DNA of 64,000 nt from Cellulosimicrobium sp. Marseille-Q4280 (GTDB lineage: Bacteria; Actinomycetota; Actinomycetes; Actinomycetales; Cellulomonadaceae). Below the pieces are notes generated by a model. The model saw only the letters and a program-made list of their open reading frames with translations. It did no database searches and was not told the origin of the DNA. Below, in pieces: positions 25,358 through 33,754 of this stretch (the first letter of the stretch is position 1; each line of letters starts with the position of its first letter). The translations under genes and the position numbers were made by a program. The stretch spans positions 186,001 through 250,000 of the forward strand of contig NZ_CALPBY010000001.1 of the NCBI RefSeq assembly GCF_943181405.1, read 5' to 3'.

Positions 25358-27153
25358 CCACGCCGGCACCCTCCGCCGAGAACGGGGTCAGCCACCGGGT
25401 CGGCCGCCATCCGGTGGGCGACCGCGTGCTCGGCGGTGGATGGTCCCGTGCTCGGCGCGGGCTGCTGTGGGGGGTCGCGGCGGCGGTGCCGCTGGTGTTC
25501 CTCGGCGTGTTCTTCGCGTGGCCGGTCGTGGCGCTCGTCGCGCGGGGGTTCGTCGGGCCGGAGGGCGGGCTCGACCTGTCGGGGTTCGCCGAGGTGTTCT
25601 CCGACCCGCGGACGTGGCGGATCGTCCGGCTCACGCTGTGGCAGGCCGTGCTCGGGACGACGTTCTCGCTGCTCCTCGGCGTGCCCGGCGCGTACGTGCT
25701 GTACCGGTGCCGGTTCCGCGGGCGGCGCGTGCTGCGCGCGCTCGTCACCGTGCCGTTCGTCCTGCCCACGGTCGTCGTGGGCGTCGCGTTCCGCACGCTC
25801 CTCGTCGAGGGTGGGCCGCTCGGGTTCCTGCGGCTCGACGGGACGTTCGCGGCGATCGTCGTGGCGCTCGTGTTCTTCAACTACTCCGTCGTCGTGCGCA
25901 CGGTCGGCGGGCTGTGGGAGCACCTCGACCCGCGCGCGGAGCAGGCGGCGCGCGCGCTCGGCGCGACGCCGTGGCGCGCGTTCCGCACGGTGACCCTGCC
26001 CGCGCTCGCCCCGGCGATCGCGAGCGCCGCGTCGATCGTCTTCCTCTTCTGCGCGACGGCGTTCGGCGTCGTCCTCGTCCTCGGCGGCATCCGCTACGGG
26101 ACGATCGAGACCGAGATCTGGATCCAGACGACGCAGTTCCTCGACCTGCGCACCGCCGCCGTCCTGTCGGTCGTGCAGCTCGTCGTGGTCGTGGCGGCGC
26201 TCGCGGTCGCGAACCGCACGCGCGCGAAGCGTGAGCGGGCGTTGACGCTCACCGCCGCGTCGAGCGCTGCGCACCCGCTGCGGCTGTGGCAGCGCGGGTC
26301 GGGCGGTCCGGCGAGCGGCCGGCCCGGCGGTGACCTCCTGCCCGCCGCGCTGACCGCCGTCGTGGTCGTGGTGCTGGTCGGGCTGCCGCTCGCGACGCTC
26401 GTCGTGCGGTCGCTGCGCGTGCCGGGCGGCGGCTGGGGTCTCGACAACTACGCGAACCTCGGCACGACGGGCGGGCGCAACGCGCTGTCCGTCACCGTGT
26501 GGGAGGCGGCGGGCAACTCGCTGCGCACCGCGGCGCTCGCGACGCTGCTCGCGGTGGTGATCGGGGGCCTCGTCGCGCTCGTCGTGTCCCGGCGACCGCG
26601 GTCGCGCACGGGACGCCGGGCGATCGGCGCGCTCGACTCGCTCTTCATGCTCCCGCTCGGGGTCTCCGCGGTGACGGTCGGTTTCGGGTTCCTCATCACC
26701 CTGGACCGGCCGCTCGGGCTCGACGTCGACCTGCGCACCTCGGGCCTGCTCGTGCCGATCGCGCAGGCGGTCGTGGCGATCCCGCTCGTCGTGCGCACGG
26801 TGCTCCCGACGCTGCGCGCGATCGACCCGCGCCTCCGGGAGGCCGCCGCGACGCTCGGTGCCGCGCCCGGCCGCGTGTTCCGCAGCGTCGACGGCCCCAT
26901 CGCCGCGCGGTCGCTCGGCCTCGCGGTCGGGTTCGCGTTCGCGGTGTCGCTCGGCGAGTTCGGCGCGACGTCGTTCCTCGCCCGCCCCGACACCGCGACC
27001 CTGCCCGTGGTGATCTTCCGGCTCGTCGGGCGACCGGGTGCCGAGAACCAGGGCATGGCGCTCGCGGCGAGCGTCGTCCTGGCCCTGCTCACGGCCGTCG
27101 TCATGCTGCTCGCCGAGCGGTTGCGCGGCGACCGCCCCGGAGGAGAGTTCTGA
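25333..27153 (+). CDS. thiP: Thiamine-type ABC transporter permease, double-length
   Basis: About 606 aa if started at GTG 25333 (overlapping thiB by 25 nt); other in-frame starts are possible and the first conserved residues are near LLWGVAAAVPLVFLGVFFAW. It has about 12 helices in two homologous halves, each with an EAA loop (EQAARALGATPWRAFRTVTLPAL and REAAATLGAAPGRVFRSVDGPI). The N-terminal cytoplasmic residues ENGVSHRVGRHPVGDRVLGG are encoded by a REP-like palindrome (25373-25436), so that tail is probably repeat-derived. The stop overlaps the ATPase start by one base. Confidence 0.9.
   Translation: MDGDGRRLTTPAPSAENGVSHRVGRHPVGDRVLGGGWSRARRGLLWGVAAAVPLVFLGVFFAWPVVALVARGFVGPEGGLDLSGFAEVFSDPRTWRIVRLTLWQAVLGTTFSLLLGVPGAYVLYRCRFRGRRVLRALVTVPFVLPTVVVGVAFRTLLVEGGPLGFLRLDGTFAAIVVALVFFNYSVVVRTVGGLWEHLDPRAEQAARALGATPWRAFRTVTLPALAPAIASAASIVFLFCATAFGVVLVLGGIRYGTIETEIWIQTTQFLDLRTAAVLSVVQLVVVVAALAVANRTRAKRERALTLTAASSAAHPLRLWQRGSGGPASGRPGGDLLPAALTAVVVVVLVGLPLATLVVRSLRVPGGGWGLDNYANLGTTGGRNALSVTVWEAAGNSLRTAALATLLAVVIGGLVALVVSRRPRSRTGRRAIGALDSLFMLPLGVSAVTVGFGFLITLDRPLGLDVDLRTSGLLVPIAQAVVAIPLVVRTVLPTLRAIDPRLREAAATLGAAPGRVFRSVDGPIAARSLGLAVGFAFAVSLGEFGATSFLARPDTATLPVVIFRLVGRPGAENQGMALAASVVLALLTAVVMLLAERLRGDRPGGEF
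25373..25436. repeat. REP-like palindromic element, copy 1
   Basis: Left arm 25373-25398 and right arm 25411-25436 pair at 22 of 26 positions around a 12-nt loop. Arm ends are CCGCCGAG and CTCGGCGG. The same element, with the arms conserved, occurs at 31387-31454. This copy spans the thiB/thiP boundary and is translated as part of the permease N-terminus. It is likely a mobile or amplified intergenic palindrome of the REP/MITE type; no transposase is seen. Confidence 0.75.
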
Positions 27154-28310
27154 TGGTGCACACCGACCCGACCGCGCGGCCCGTCGCGCCCGGCCCGGCG
27201 CCGCGACCCGTGCAGCACGCGGCGGACGGCGCGGGCCTCGAGGTGCGCGATGTCGTCGTCCGGTACGACGGCGCCTCCCGCCGGGACCCGCGCACGACGG
27301 CGGTCGCGGGCGTCTCCCTCGACGTCGCCCCCGGCGAGGTGCTCGCGCTGCTCGGGCCGAGCGGCTGCGGCAAGTCCAGCCTGCTGCGCGCCGTGGCCGG
27401 GCTCGAGCCGGTCGCCGGCGGCACCGTGCGCTTCGCGGGCGACGACCTCGCTGGGATGCCCGTGCACCGGCGCGGGTTCGGGCTGATGTTCCAGGAAGGC
27501 CAGCTCTTCCCGCACCGCGACGTCGCGGGCAACGTCGCGTACGGGATCGCGGACCTGCCGCGCGCCCAGCGGGACGACCGGGTGCGCGAGCTGCTGGGCG
27601 TCGTCGGGCTCGCGGGGTACGAGGGGCGCGCGGTGACGACGCTCAGCGGCGGCGAGCGCCAGCGGGTCGCGCTCGCGCGGTCGCTCGCTCCCCGGCCGCG
27701 TCTCCTGCTGCTCGACGAGCCGCTCTCCGCGCTCGACCGCGGGCTGCGCGAGCGGCTCGCTCTCGACCTGCGCGCCGCGCTGCAGGCGACCGGCACGACC
27801 GCCGTCTTCGTCACGCACGACCACGACGAGGCGTTCACGGTCGCGGACCGCGTCGCCGTCATGGACGCGGGCCAGGTGCTGCAGGTCGCGCCGCCCGAGG
27901 AGCTGTGGCGAGCGCCGTCGTCGCGCCGCGTCGCGGAGTTCCTGGGCTACCAGGCGTTCCTCCGGCTCGGGGACCTGTCAGGCCGAGAGGTCACCGGAGG
28001 GTCCACCCGCCCTGACGCGCCGCGCGGCGGAGTGCTGGCGATCGGGCCGCGGGGGTTGCGCGTCGTCGGGCCGGCGGACGTGTCAGGGTCACCGGTCACC
28101 GGGGTGACCGCTCGCCCTGACACGTGGCGCGGGACGGTCGTCGGGAGCGTCTTCCGCCGCGGTGCGACGGAGGTGACGGTCGACGTCGCGCTCCCGGGGG
28201 GCGCGGGACCCGCCCGCGTCGTCGCGCTCGCCGGCGGGCCCGCCTGGGCGGCGGGCGACGAGGTCGACGTCGCGCTGGACCCCGCGGGGTGCGCCGTCGT
28301 GCCGGCCTGA
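27153..28310 (+). CDS. thiQ: Thiamine-type ABC transporter ATP-binding protein
   Basis: 385 aa. Walker A GPSGCGKSS, Q-loop MFQEGQLFPHRDV, signature LSGGERQR, Walker B LLLLDEPLSALD and H-loop VTHDHDEA are all intact. The start ATG 27153 shares a base with the permease stop. The C-terminal 120 residues form an extra TOBE-like region that contains two copies of a palindromic DNA element, giving LSGREVTGGSTRPDAPRG and VSGSPVTGVTARPDTWRG 35 codons apart. It energises uptake by the neighbouring permease. Confidence 0.93.
   Translation: MVHTDPTARPVAPGPAPRPVQHAADGAGLEVRDVVVRYDGASRRDPRTTAVAGVSLDVAPGEVLALLGPSGCGKSSLLRAVAGLEPVAGGTVRFAGDDLAGMPVHRRGFGLMFQEGQLFPHRDVAGNVAYGIADLPRAQRDDRVRELLGVVGLAGYEGRAVTTLSGGERQRVALARSLAPRPRLLLLDEPLSALDRGLRERLALDLRAALQATGTTAVFVTHDHDEAFTVADRVAVMDAGQVLQVAPPEELWRAPSSRRVAEFLGYQAFLRLGDLSGREVTGGSTRPDAPRGGVLAIGPRGLRVVGPADVSGSPVTGVTARPDTWRGTVVGSVFRRGATEVTVDVALPGGAGPARVVALAGGPAWAAGDEVDVALDPAGCAVVPA
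27975..28126. repeat. Two copies of a palindromic element inside the ATPase gene
   Basis: Copy 1 starts near 27975 (CTGTCAGG ... CCCTGACG) and copy 2 near 28079. In copy 2, CGTGTCAGGG (28079-28088) pairs with CCCTGACACG (28115-28124), with an inner GTCACC/GGTGAC pair. The copies are about 105 bp apart and in the same reading frame, so the protein carries related 18-residue segments. Confidence 0.7.
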
Positions 28311-28367
28311 GCGTCGTCCACGGCCGTTCGGCGCGCGACGACGACGGGCACGTCCTAGCGTCGAGGG

Positions 28368-28688
28368 ATGAGCGACGCATCGATCGGGGAGCAGCTTCCC
28401 GAGAAGGACGGCGGCAAGGCCGCCAAGATCCTCTACCGTCCGATCGGGCTCGTGAGCTCGATCGTCGGCGGGCTCGTCGCGGGGCAGGTGTTCAAGCAGG
28501 TCTACAAGCGCGTGGCCCCCGGAGACCGCAAGGACGCCCCCACCCCGCTGCAGTCGGAGTACCCGCTCAAGGAGATCGTCCTCGCGGCGCTGATCCAGGG
28601 TGCGATCTATGCGGTGGTGAAGGCACTCATCGATCGTGGAGGCGCCCGCGCGTTCGAGCGCTGGACGGGGGAGTGGCCCGGCGACTGA
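28368..28688 (+). CDS. DUF4235 domain protein
   Basis: 106 aa. The DUF4235 pattern is clear: KILYRPIGLVSSIVGGLVAGQVFKQVYKRV, an acidic linker, then KEIVLAALIQGAIYAVVKALIDRGGARAFERWTGEWPG (given here in parts: first helix at about 25-45, second at 65-85). It is a small membrane protein of unknown function, longer than the one at 23722. TAGCGT at 28356-28361 is 6 nt before ATG 28368, so the transcript is probably leaderless. It converges on the response-regulator gene. Confidence 0.82.
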   Translation: MSDASIGEQLPEKDGGKAAKILYRPIGLVSSIVGGLVAGQVFKQVYKRVAPGDRKDAPTPLQSEYPLKEIVLAALIQGAIYAVVKALIDRGGARAFERWTGEWPGD

Positions 28689-28713
28689 CGGCTCGGCGGG
28701 GGCGTCCACCCTC

Positions 28714-29400
28714 TCAGGCCCCCCTGTCGGCGCCCGCGTCGTGCACGACGAGCGCGACCTGGGTCCGGTTCTCGACGCCCAGCTTGAGCAGCACGTTCGA
28801 CACGTGCGCCTTGACGGTCGGGACGGAGAGGTAGAGGCGCGCCGCGATCTCGGCGTTGCTCGCGCCGCGGCCGATCTCGACCGCGACGTCCCGCTCGCGC
28901 GCGGTGAGCCGGCCCATCGTCGCGAGCGCCCGTTCGCGCGTCCCGCCCGCCGACGCCGCGGACGTCATGAGGCGCCGCGCGATCGTCGGCGACAGCACGG
29001 GCTCGCCCGCGGCCGCGGCGAGGACCGCGGCCACGATCCGCTCGGGTGCCATGTCCTTGAGCAGGTAGCCCGAGGCCCCGGCGTGCAGCGCGCCCACGAC
29101 CTCCTCCTCGGAGTCGAACGTCGTGAGCACGACGACGGCCGGTGCGGTCGGCCGCGCCCGCACCCGGCGCGTCGCCTCGATGCCGTCGACGCCCGGCATC
29201 CGCAGGTCCATGAGCACGACGTCGGCCGGGTGCGCGTCGAGCACGCCCGCCACGGCGCCGCCGTCGGACGCCTCGCCCACGACCTCGATGCCGTCGGCCC
29301 CGTCGAGCATGAGCCGCAGCCCGGACCGCACGAGCGCGTCGTCGTCGACGACGACGAGGCGCGTGCGCCGGGGCTGCTCCGCGGGCAGGTCGGCGCTCAT
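28714..29400 (-). CDS. LuxR-family (NarL/FixJ-type) response regulator
   Basis: 228 aa from ATG 29400. Receiver domain 12-130: acidic pair VVVDDD, phospho-acceptor Asp in VVLMDLRMPGVDG, Thr in LTTFD, Lys in YLLKD. LuxR-type helix-turn-helix 150-215: LTARERDVAVEIGRGASNAEIAARLYLSVPTVKAHVSN in parts. The start overlaps the stop of the sensor kinase gene (ATGA), so the two are a coupled pair. A GTG at 29409 in frame is less likely. Target genes are not evident. Confidence 0.92.
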   Translation of the reverse strand: MSADLPAEQPRRTRLVVVDDDALVRSGLRLMLDGADGIEVVGEASDGGAVAGVLDAHPADVVLMDLRMPGVDGIEATRRVRARPTAPAVVVLTTFDSEEEVVGALHAGASGYLLKDMAPERIVAAVLAAAAGEPVLSPTIARRLMTSAASAGGTRERALATMGRLTARERDVAVEIGRGASNAEIAARLYLSVPTVKAHVSNVLLKLGVENRTQVALVVHDAGADRGA

Positions 29401-30704
29401 GCGCCCCACGGTAGCCGGGCGTCGAGGACCCAGCCCGCCTCGTGCTGGTCGTCGCGGGGCCCTGCGTCGAGGCGTCCGCCCAGCAGGTCGACGCGCTCGC
29501 GCAGGCCGACGAGCCCCGTCCCCGTCCCGCCCCGAACGGCCGGCGGGCCGCTCGGCAGGAGGCGAGCGCCGACGTCGGACACCACGACGCGCAGCTCGCC
29601 GGGCGAGACCGCGATCCTCAGCGCGACCGGGCTCCCGGGGGCGTGGCGCCGCGCGTTCGTCAGGCCCTCCTGGGCTACGCGGTACGCCGCGACGGCGACG
29701 GCGGGCGGCGGCACGGTGTCACCCGTGCGCTCGTAGGCGACGTCACCTCCCGCCTCGCGCACCTCGGCGACGAGCCGGTCGACGTCGGCGAGCGTCGGCG
29801 GGGGAGCGAGCCGGGTCCCGTCCGCCGGGCGACCGTCGTCGGGCACGTCGCGGAGCACGCGCACGACGTCGCGCAGGTCGTCGAGCGCCGCGCTCACGCC
29901 CTCGCGCACGAGCGCGGCGGCGGACGCGAGCCGCTCGGGCGGCGCGTCGGGCCGGTACTCGAGCGCGCCCGCCGTCGAGGCGAGGAGGGACAGGCGGTGG
30001 GCGAGGGTGTCGTGCATCTCGCGGGCGATCCGGGTCCGCTCGGCGAGGCGGGCCTCGACGACGCGACGCTCCGCGTCCGCCTCGGCGCGGTGCGCGCGCC
30101 CGCGCAGCGACCGCAGCAGCTCGGCGCGCGCCTGCCAGTACGCGCCCCAGCCGAGGAGCGCGGCGTGGACGGCGAGGTCGCACAGCAGCCACCAGCCGAG
30201 GGGAAGGGCGACGGGCCGCCAGAGTGCCTGGACCGCGTGACCGAGGAACCCCGCGAGCGCGACCGGCAGCGCGGTCCGCACGGGGTACCAGCGCGCGACG
30301 TGCAGCGTCGCGACGGTCGACGCGGGCGTCGCCGTGCCCGACACGGCGACGAGCACCGCGAGGGCGACCGCCACCGGGATCGGACGTCGCGTCCACAGCA
30401 GCGGGAGGGCGGCGACCGCGGCGACCGCCACGGCGACGTCGACAGCCGCCGCGGGCGACGACGCGTCCGCGTCGAGGAGGGGCACGAGCGAGAGGAGCGT
30501 GAGGACCGCGACGGCGGCCCAGGCCGCCGCGACCCACGACCACGGCATGACGCGCGCCGTCGGGTCGCGGCGCGCGGACGGCGTCGCGAGGACCGGGGGC
30601 CCGGCGAGGGGCGGGCAGTCGAGAGCGGGTTCGGGGATCGGGTCGTCGGCCGGGGTGACGGCCGGACCGCGCGGGCTGCGGGGGTTCGGACGGGGAGTGC
30701 TCAT
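29397..30704 (-). CDS. Sensor histidine kinase of the HisKA_3 class
   Basis: 435 aa. After a 60-residue Pro-rich tail come five to six membrane helices (about 70-190), a coiled-coil, and the dimerisation/phospho-acceptor motif RIAREMHDTLAHRLS with the expected His, then an ATPase domain (VAQEGLTNARRHAPG; GTGTGLVGLRERV). This architecture pairs with LuxR-type regulators such as the adjacent gene. TAGCGT at 30712-30717 lies 7 nt before ATG 30704, consistent with leaderless translation. The signal is unknown; it is probably in the membrane or envelope. Confidence 0.9.
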   Translation of the reverse strand: MSTPRPNPRSPRGPAVTPADDPIPEPALDCPPLAGPPVLATPSARRDPTARVMPWSWVAAAWAAVAVLTLLSLVPLLDADASSPAAAVDVAVAVAAVAALPLLWTRRPIPVAVALAVLVAVSGTATPASTVATLHVARWYPVRTALPVALAGFLGHAVQALWRPVALPLGWWLLCDLAVHAALLGWGAYWQARAELLRSLRGRAHRAEADAERRVVEARLAERTRIAREMHDTLAHRLSLLASTAGALEYRPDAPPERLASAAALVREGVSAALDDLRDVVRVLRDVPDDGRPADGTRLAPPPTLADVDRLVAEVREAGGDVAYERTGDTVPPPAVAVAAYRVAQEGLTNARRHAPGSPVALRIAVSPGELRVVVSDVGARLLPSGPPAVRGGTGTGLVGLRERVDLLGGRLDAGPRDDQHEAGWVLDARLPWGA

Positions 30705-30907
30705 GGCGGCGACGCTAGGCCGCGCCGCCACCGACCGACACCGACCAAGGTCGGGGGTCGAGGTCGAGCGGTCGGGGGCGGCCACCGACTCCGGGTGGGT
30801 CGGCCGCCGACGTCGGGCGGGCGCGGCGGCGCGCTCCGCGGCGGGAGCGTGGTGGACGCCGGCACGAGGCCGGCCGCGGCTCCGGCCGCGTGACGAAGGA
30901 GGCCATC

Positions 30908-31384
30908 ATGACCACGTCGCAGAACACCCCGCGCACCGCAGGGACCGTGCCGTCCGTCCGAGCAGGCTCCGGGCCGGACGACGCTCCTGGTACCTCGTCC
31001 ACGGCCCGACGACGCGTGCCCCGCTGGACCGTCCCGTTCGCGGCCGCCGTCGTCGCCGCGGCCGTGTGGCTCGTCGGGACGGCCGCAGGTGTCGACGTCG
31101 CCGCCCGGTCGGGCGCGACCACGCAGCCGGTCGGGATCCTCGCGGTGGTCGTGGCCGCGCTCGTCGTCGGGTTCGCCGGGTGGGGCGTGCGCGCCGTGAT
31201 CGGGCGCCTCCGCGCGTCGAGCCCGGGCCGCGGCGAGCGTGCGTGGCTCGTGACGTGCGGCGTACTGCTGCTCGTGTCGCTGCTCGGACCGCTCGGCGGC
31301 GTGAGCGCCGGGGCGGTCGTGGTGCTGCTCGCCGAGCACCTCGCCGTGGGCGCCGTCGTCGCCCTGGGGCTGCGCCGCTCGTGA
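30908..31384 (+). CDS. DUF6069-type four-helix membrane protein
   Basis: 158 aa. A 45-residue soluble N-terminus is followed by four hydrophobic segments (VPFAAAVVAAAVWLVGTAAG, VGILAVVVAALVVGFAGWGV, WLVTCGVLLLVSLLGPLGG, VVLLAEHLAVGAVVALGL). The order and spacing match the DUF6069 proteins found in actinobacteria, function unknown. AAGGAGG precedes ATG 30908, which I prefer to a GTG at 30890. It is divergent from the sensor kinase, and the 203-bp gap contains repeated GACC/GGTC half-sites that could be regulator contacts. Confidence 0.72.
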   Translation: MTTSQNTPRTAGTVPSVRAGSGPDDAPGTSSTARRRVPRWTVPFAAAVVAAAVWLVGTAAGVDVAARSGATTQPVGILAVVVAALVVGFAGWGVRAVIGRLRASSPGRGERAWLVTCGVLLLVSLLGPLGGVSAGAVVVLLAEHLAVGAVVALGLRRS

Positions 31385-31386
31385 CC

Positions 31387-31454
31387 GACCGCCGACCACG
31401 GGATCACCCACCGGATCCGCTCGGAGACGGTGGGCCGTCCCGTGCTCGGCGGTC
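31387..31454. repeat. REP-like palindromic element, copy 2
   Basis: Arms 31387-31413 and 31428-31454 pair at 23 of 27 positions around a 14-nt loop. The arms match those of copy 1 at 25373-25436 at most positions (shared CCGCCGA, ACGGG, CCACCGG and CGTGCTCGGCGG). This copy lies entirely between genes, just past the stop at 31384, where it could also act as a terminator. Confidence 0.75.
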
Positions 31455-31541
31455 GTCGGCGGACCGATGAGTTGCGCGGGCGGTCGTGGTCCACCCCCGT
31501 GACCGCGCACGACCCGATCGCGCCCACACCCGGAGGAACCC

Positions 31542-32159
31542 ATGGCGACGCTCGTCTCGACCCTGTTCATCTCGCTCGACGGAGTGGCCGAGATCGACCC
31601 GGAGTGGCACTTCCCCTACTTCGACGACAACATGGCGGCCGCGGTCGACGACGACTACCAGGAGGTCGACGTCCTGCTGCTCGGCCGCGTCACCTACGAC
31701 AGCTTCGCCGGCGCGTGGCCGGACCGGGAGGCCGCGGGCGAGGAGGACGCCGAGTTCGCGAAGCGGCTCGGGGACACGCGCAAGGTCGTGGCGACACGTG
31801 GCGACCAGGACCTCGGGTGGCGCCACGTCGAGCGGCTCGACGGGGATCTCGTCGAGAGGGTGCGCGCGCTGAAGGCGGAGCCCGCCACGCGCCGGATCCT
31901 CGTCGCGGGGTCCATCTCGGTCGTGCGGCAGCTCCTCGCGGCCGGGCTGCTCGACGAGCTGCGCCTTCTCGTCCACCCTGTCGCGGCCCGCGCGGGCGAG
32001 CGCCTGTTCGACGAGGGCGAGCCCCGCTACCCGCTGACGCTCCTGCGGTCCGAGACGTTCCCGACGGGCGTCGTCCGCCTGGTCTACGCCCCGGCCGAGG
32101 CGCCCGCCGACACCTCCTACGAGGACGTCAAGGACAAGGTGCCGTCCGGGGCCGAGTGA
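31542..32159 (+). CDS. Dihydrofolate-reductase-like (RibD C-terminal type) protein
   Basis: 205 aa. It starts with TLFISLDGVAEIDPEWHFPY, then LLLGRVTYDSFAGAWP, KVVATRG, and ILVAGSISVVRQLLAAGLLDELRLLVHPVAARAGERLF in parts, the standard layout of the RibD_C/DHFR-like family common in soil bacteria. These are NADPH-binding proteins often of unknown substrate; they are not normally the housekeeping folate enzyme. GGAGG lies 7 nt before ATG 31542. The 3' end overlaps the convergent phosphatase gene by 43 bp. Confidence 0.85.
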   Translation: MATLVSTLFISLDGVAEIDPEWHFPYFDDNMAAAVDDDYQEVDVLLLGRVTYDSFAGAWPDREAAGEEDAEFAKRLGDTRKVVATRGDQDLGWRHVERLDGDLVERVRALKAEPATRRILVAGSISVVRQLLAAGLLDELRLLVHPVAARAGERLFDEGEPRYPLTLLRSETFPTGVVRLVYAPAEAPADTSYEDVKDKVPSGAE

Positions 32160-33754
32160 GCACCCGGGTGAGCGACCGTCGCGCGCCGCACCACGACGAC
32201 CGCCACGTCGTCCTCGCGCCCCCCGTCGTCGAACGCGTCGACGAGGTGGTCGCACACCGCGGCCGGCGCGTAGCCCGCGCTGCGTGCCGCGACCTCCGCG
32301 AGGCGGTCGACGGCGTCGAGCAGCGACCCGCCGCGCCGTTCGACGAGGCCGTCGGTGACCAGGACGAGGAGGTCGCCGTCGGCGAGGACGTCGGCGTACG
32401 AGGGGCGCTCGCCGGGGCTGGGGACGCCGAGCAGCCGCGAGCCCGCCTTCGCCTGGACGACCCTCCCGTCGGTCCGGACGACGAACGCGGGAAGGTGTCC
32501 GGCGTCCGTGACCTCGACCGCGCCGGTGCGCGGGTCGAGCACGCACACGCACACGGTGACGAACTCCGAGTGGTCCTGGCGCAGCGCGTCGTTGAGGAGG
32601 TCGAGCGCGCGGGCCGCGGGGTGGCCCTCCCGCAGGTAGGCGCGCAGCGTGAGCCGGACCTCGGCCATGACGGTCGCGGCGCGCAGCGAGTGCCCCTGGA
32701 CGTCGCCGATGACGACCGCCACCCGTCCGTCGGGGAGGTCGAACGCGTCGTAGAAGTCGCCACCGACGTCGAGGCGGTCGTCGGCGGCCTCGTAGCGCGC
32801 GGCGACCTCGACGCCCCCGGTGACCGAGAGCGTGGCCGGCAGCATCGTGCGCTGCAGCGCGAGCGCGATGCGGTGCTCGGTGGTGAACGTGCGCAGGTTC
32901 GACAGCGCCACCGTCGCCGCCTCGACGAAGCGGTCCGCGACCTCCTGCTCCTCGGAGGTCGGCCCGACCGTCGGGTCGTCGAGCCGCACCCCGAGCCCGC
33001 CGACCAGCGCACCCTCGCCGTCGACGAGCCACAGGGTCCACCACGCCCCGTCGGCGACGCCGGCCTCCTCGAGCAGGGGACGCCACGGCGCCGGGACCTC
33101 GTCGGGCGGGAAGACGACGGACCGCAGGTCGGAGGGGGGCAGGACGGGAGCGGTGCCGCGGCCGCGCACGAGCCCGGCGTCGGGCGACGTGCAGACCGTG
33201 CGCAGCACACCGGCCTCGGCCACCACCATGGCGACGACCGGGCGACCGAGGACCGCGCACGCACCGCGCGCGGCGTGGTCGACGACCGCCTCCGCCGAGC
33301 GCGCCTCGTGCAGCGGGACGAGCGCCGTCGACAGCGCCTCGAGACGTCTCGCCGTCCGTCCGATGCCCCGCTGGGCGTCGTGCGTGCGGCACAGGGCGGT
33401 GATCGTCGCGAGGAACTCGTCGCGGTCGAGGGGTTCCGGGAGGTAGGCGTCGGCCCCGCCCTCGAGCCCGGCGGTGCGGGCCGCGGCGTCCACCGCCGTC
33501 GCCGACACGTGGAGCACCGGGACGTGCGCGGTCACCGGGTCGGCCTTGAGCCGCCGGCAGACCTCGCGCCCCGACACGTCCGGGAGGTTGACGTCGAGCA
33601 CGACGGCGTCCGTCGCGCCCGTCGCCCTCTCCAGGGCCTCGGCGCCGGTACCGGCTTCCATCACCTGGAAGCCCGCGCGACGCAACCAGCTCGCCATGAC
33701 GTAGCGGTGGGCCGGCGTGTCGTCGACGACCAGGACCGTCCGCGCCTCGCTCAC
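32117..33754 (-). CDS. Response-regulator/GAF/SpoIIE-type PP2C phosphatase
   Basis: 545 aa. Receiver domain 5-120 has VLVVDDTPAHR and phospho-acceptor Asp in VVLDVNLPDVSG, but the conserved Lys site reads YLPEPLDRDEF, so Lys is replaced by Glu. Residues 140-300 look GAF-like; residues 320-535 are a SpoIIE/PP2C phosphatase (LDVGGDFYDAFDLPDGRVAVVIGDVQGH, LVLVTDGLVERRG, EDDVAVVVVRR). Likely dephosphorylates an anti-sigma-factor antagonist. GTG 33754 overlaps the upstream hybrid kinase stop (GTGA). It is the last gene of the six-gene stress operon. Its 3' end overlaps the DHFR-like gene by 43 bp. Confidence 0.9.
   Translation of the reverse strand: MSEARTVLVVDDTPAHRYVMASWLRRAGFQVMEAGTGAEALERATGATDAVVLDVNLPDVSGREVCRRLKADPVTAHVPVLHVSATAVDAAARTAGLEGGADAYLPEPLDRDEFLATITALCRTHDAQRGIGRTARRLEALSTALVPLHEARSAEAVVDHAARGACAVLGRPVVAMVVAEAGVLRTVCTSPDAGLVRGRGTAPVLPPSDLRSVVFPPDEVPAPWRPLLEEAGVADGAWWTLWLVDGEGALVGGLGVRLDDPTVGPTSEEQEVADRFVEAATVALSNLRTFTTEHRIALALQRTMLPATLSVTGGVEVAARYEAADDRLDVGGDFYDAFDLPDGRVAVVIGDVQGHSLRAATVMAEVRLTLRAYLREGHPAARALDLLNDALRQDHSEFVTVCVCVLDPRTGAVEVTDAGHLPAFVVRTDGRVVQAKAGSRLLGVPSPGERPSYADVLADGDLLVLVTDGLVERRGGSLLDAVDRLAEVAARSAGYAPAAVCDHLVDAFDDGGREDDVAVVVVRRATVAHPGAHSAPDGTLSLTSS

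Noticed and set aside
30705-30907. Repeat array or operator cluster from GACC/GGTC motifs
   Set aside because: The motifs are short and irregularly spaced, so they cannot be separated from GC-rich background; noted only as possible contacts.
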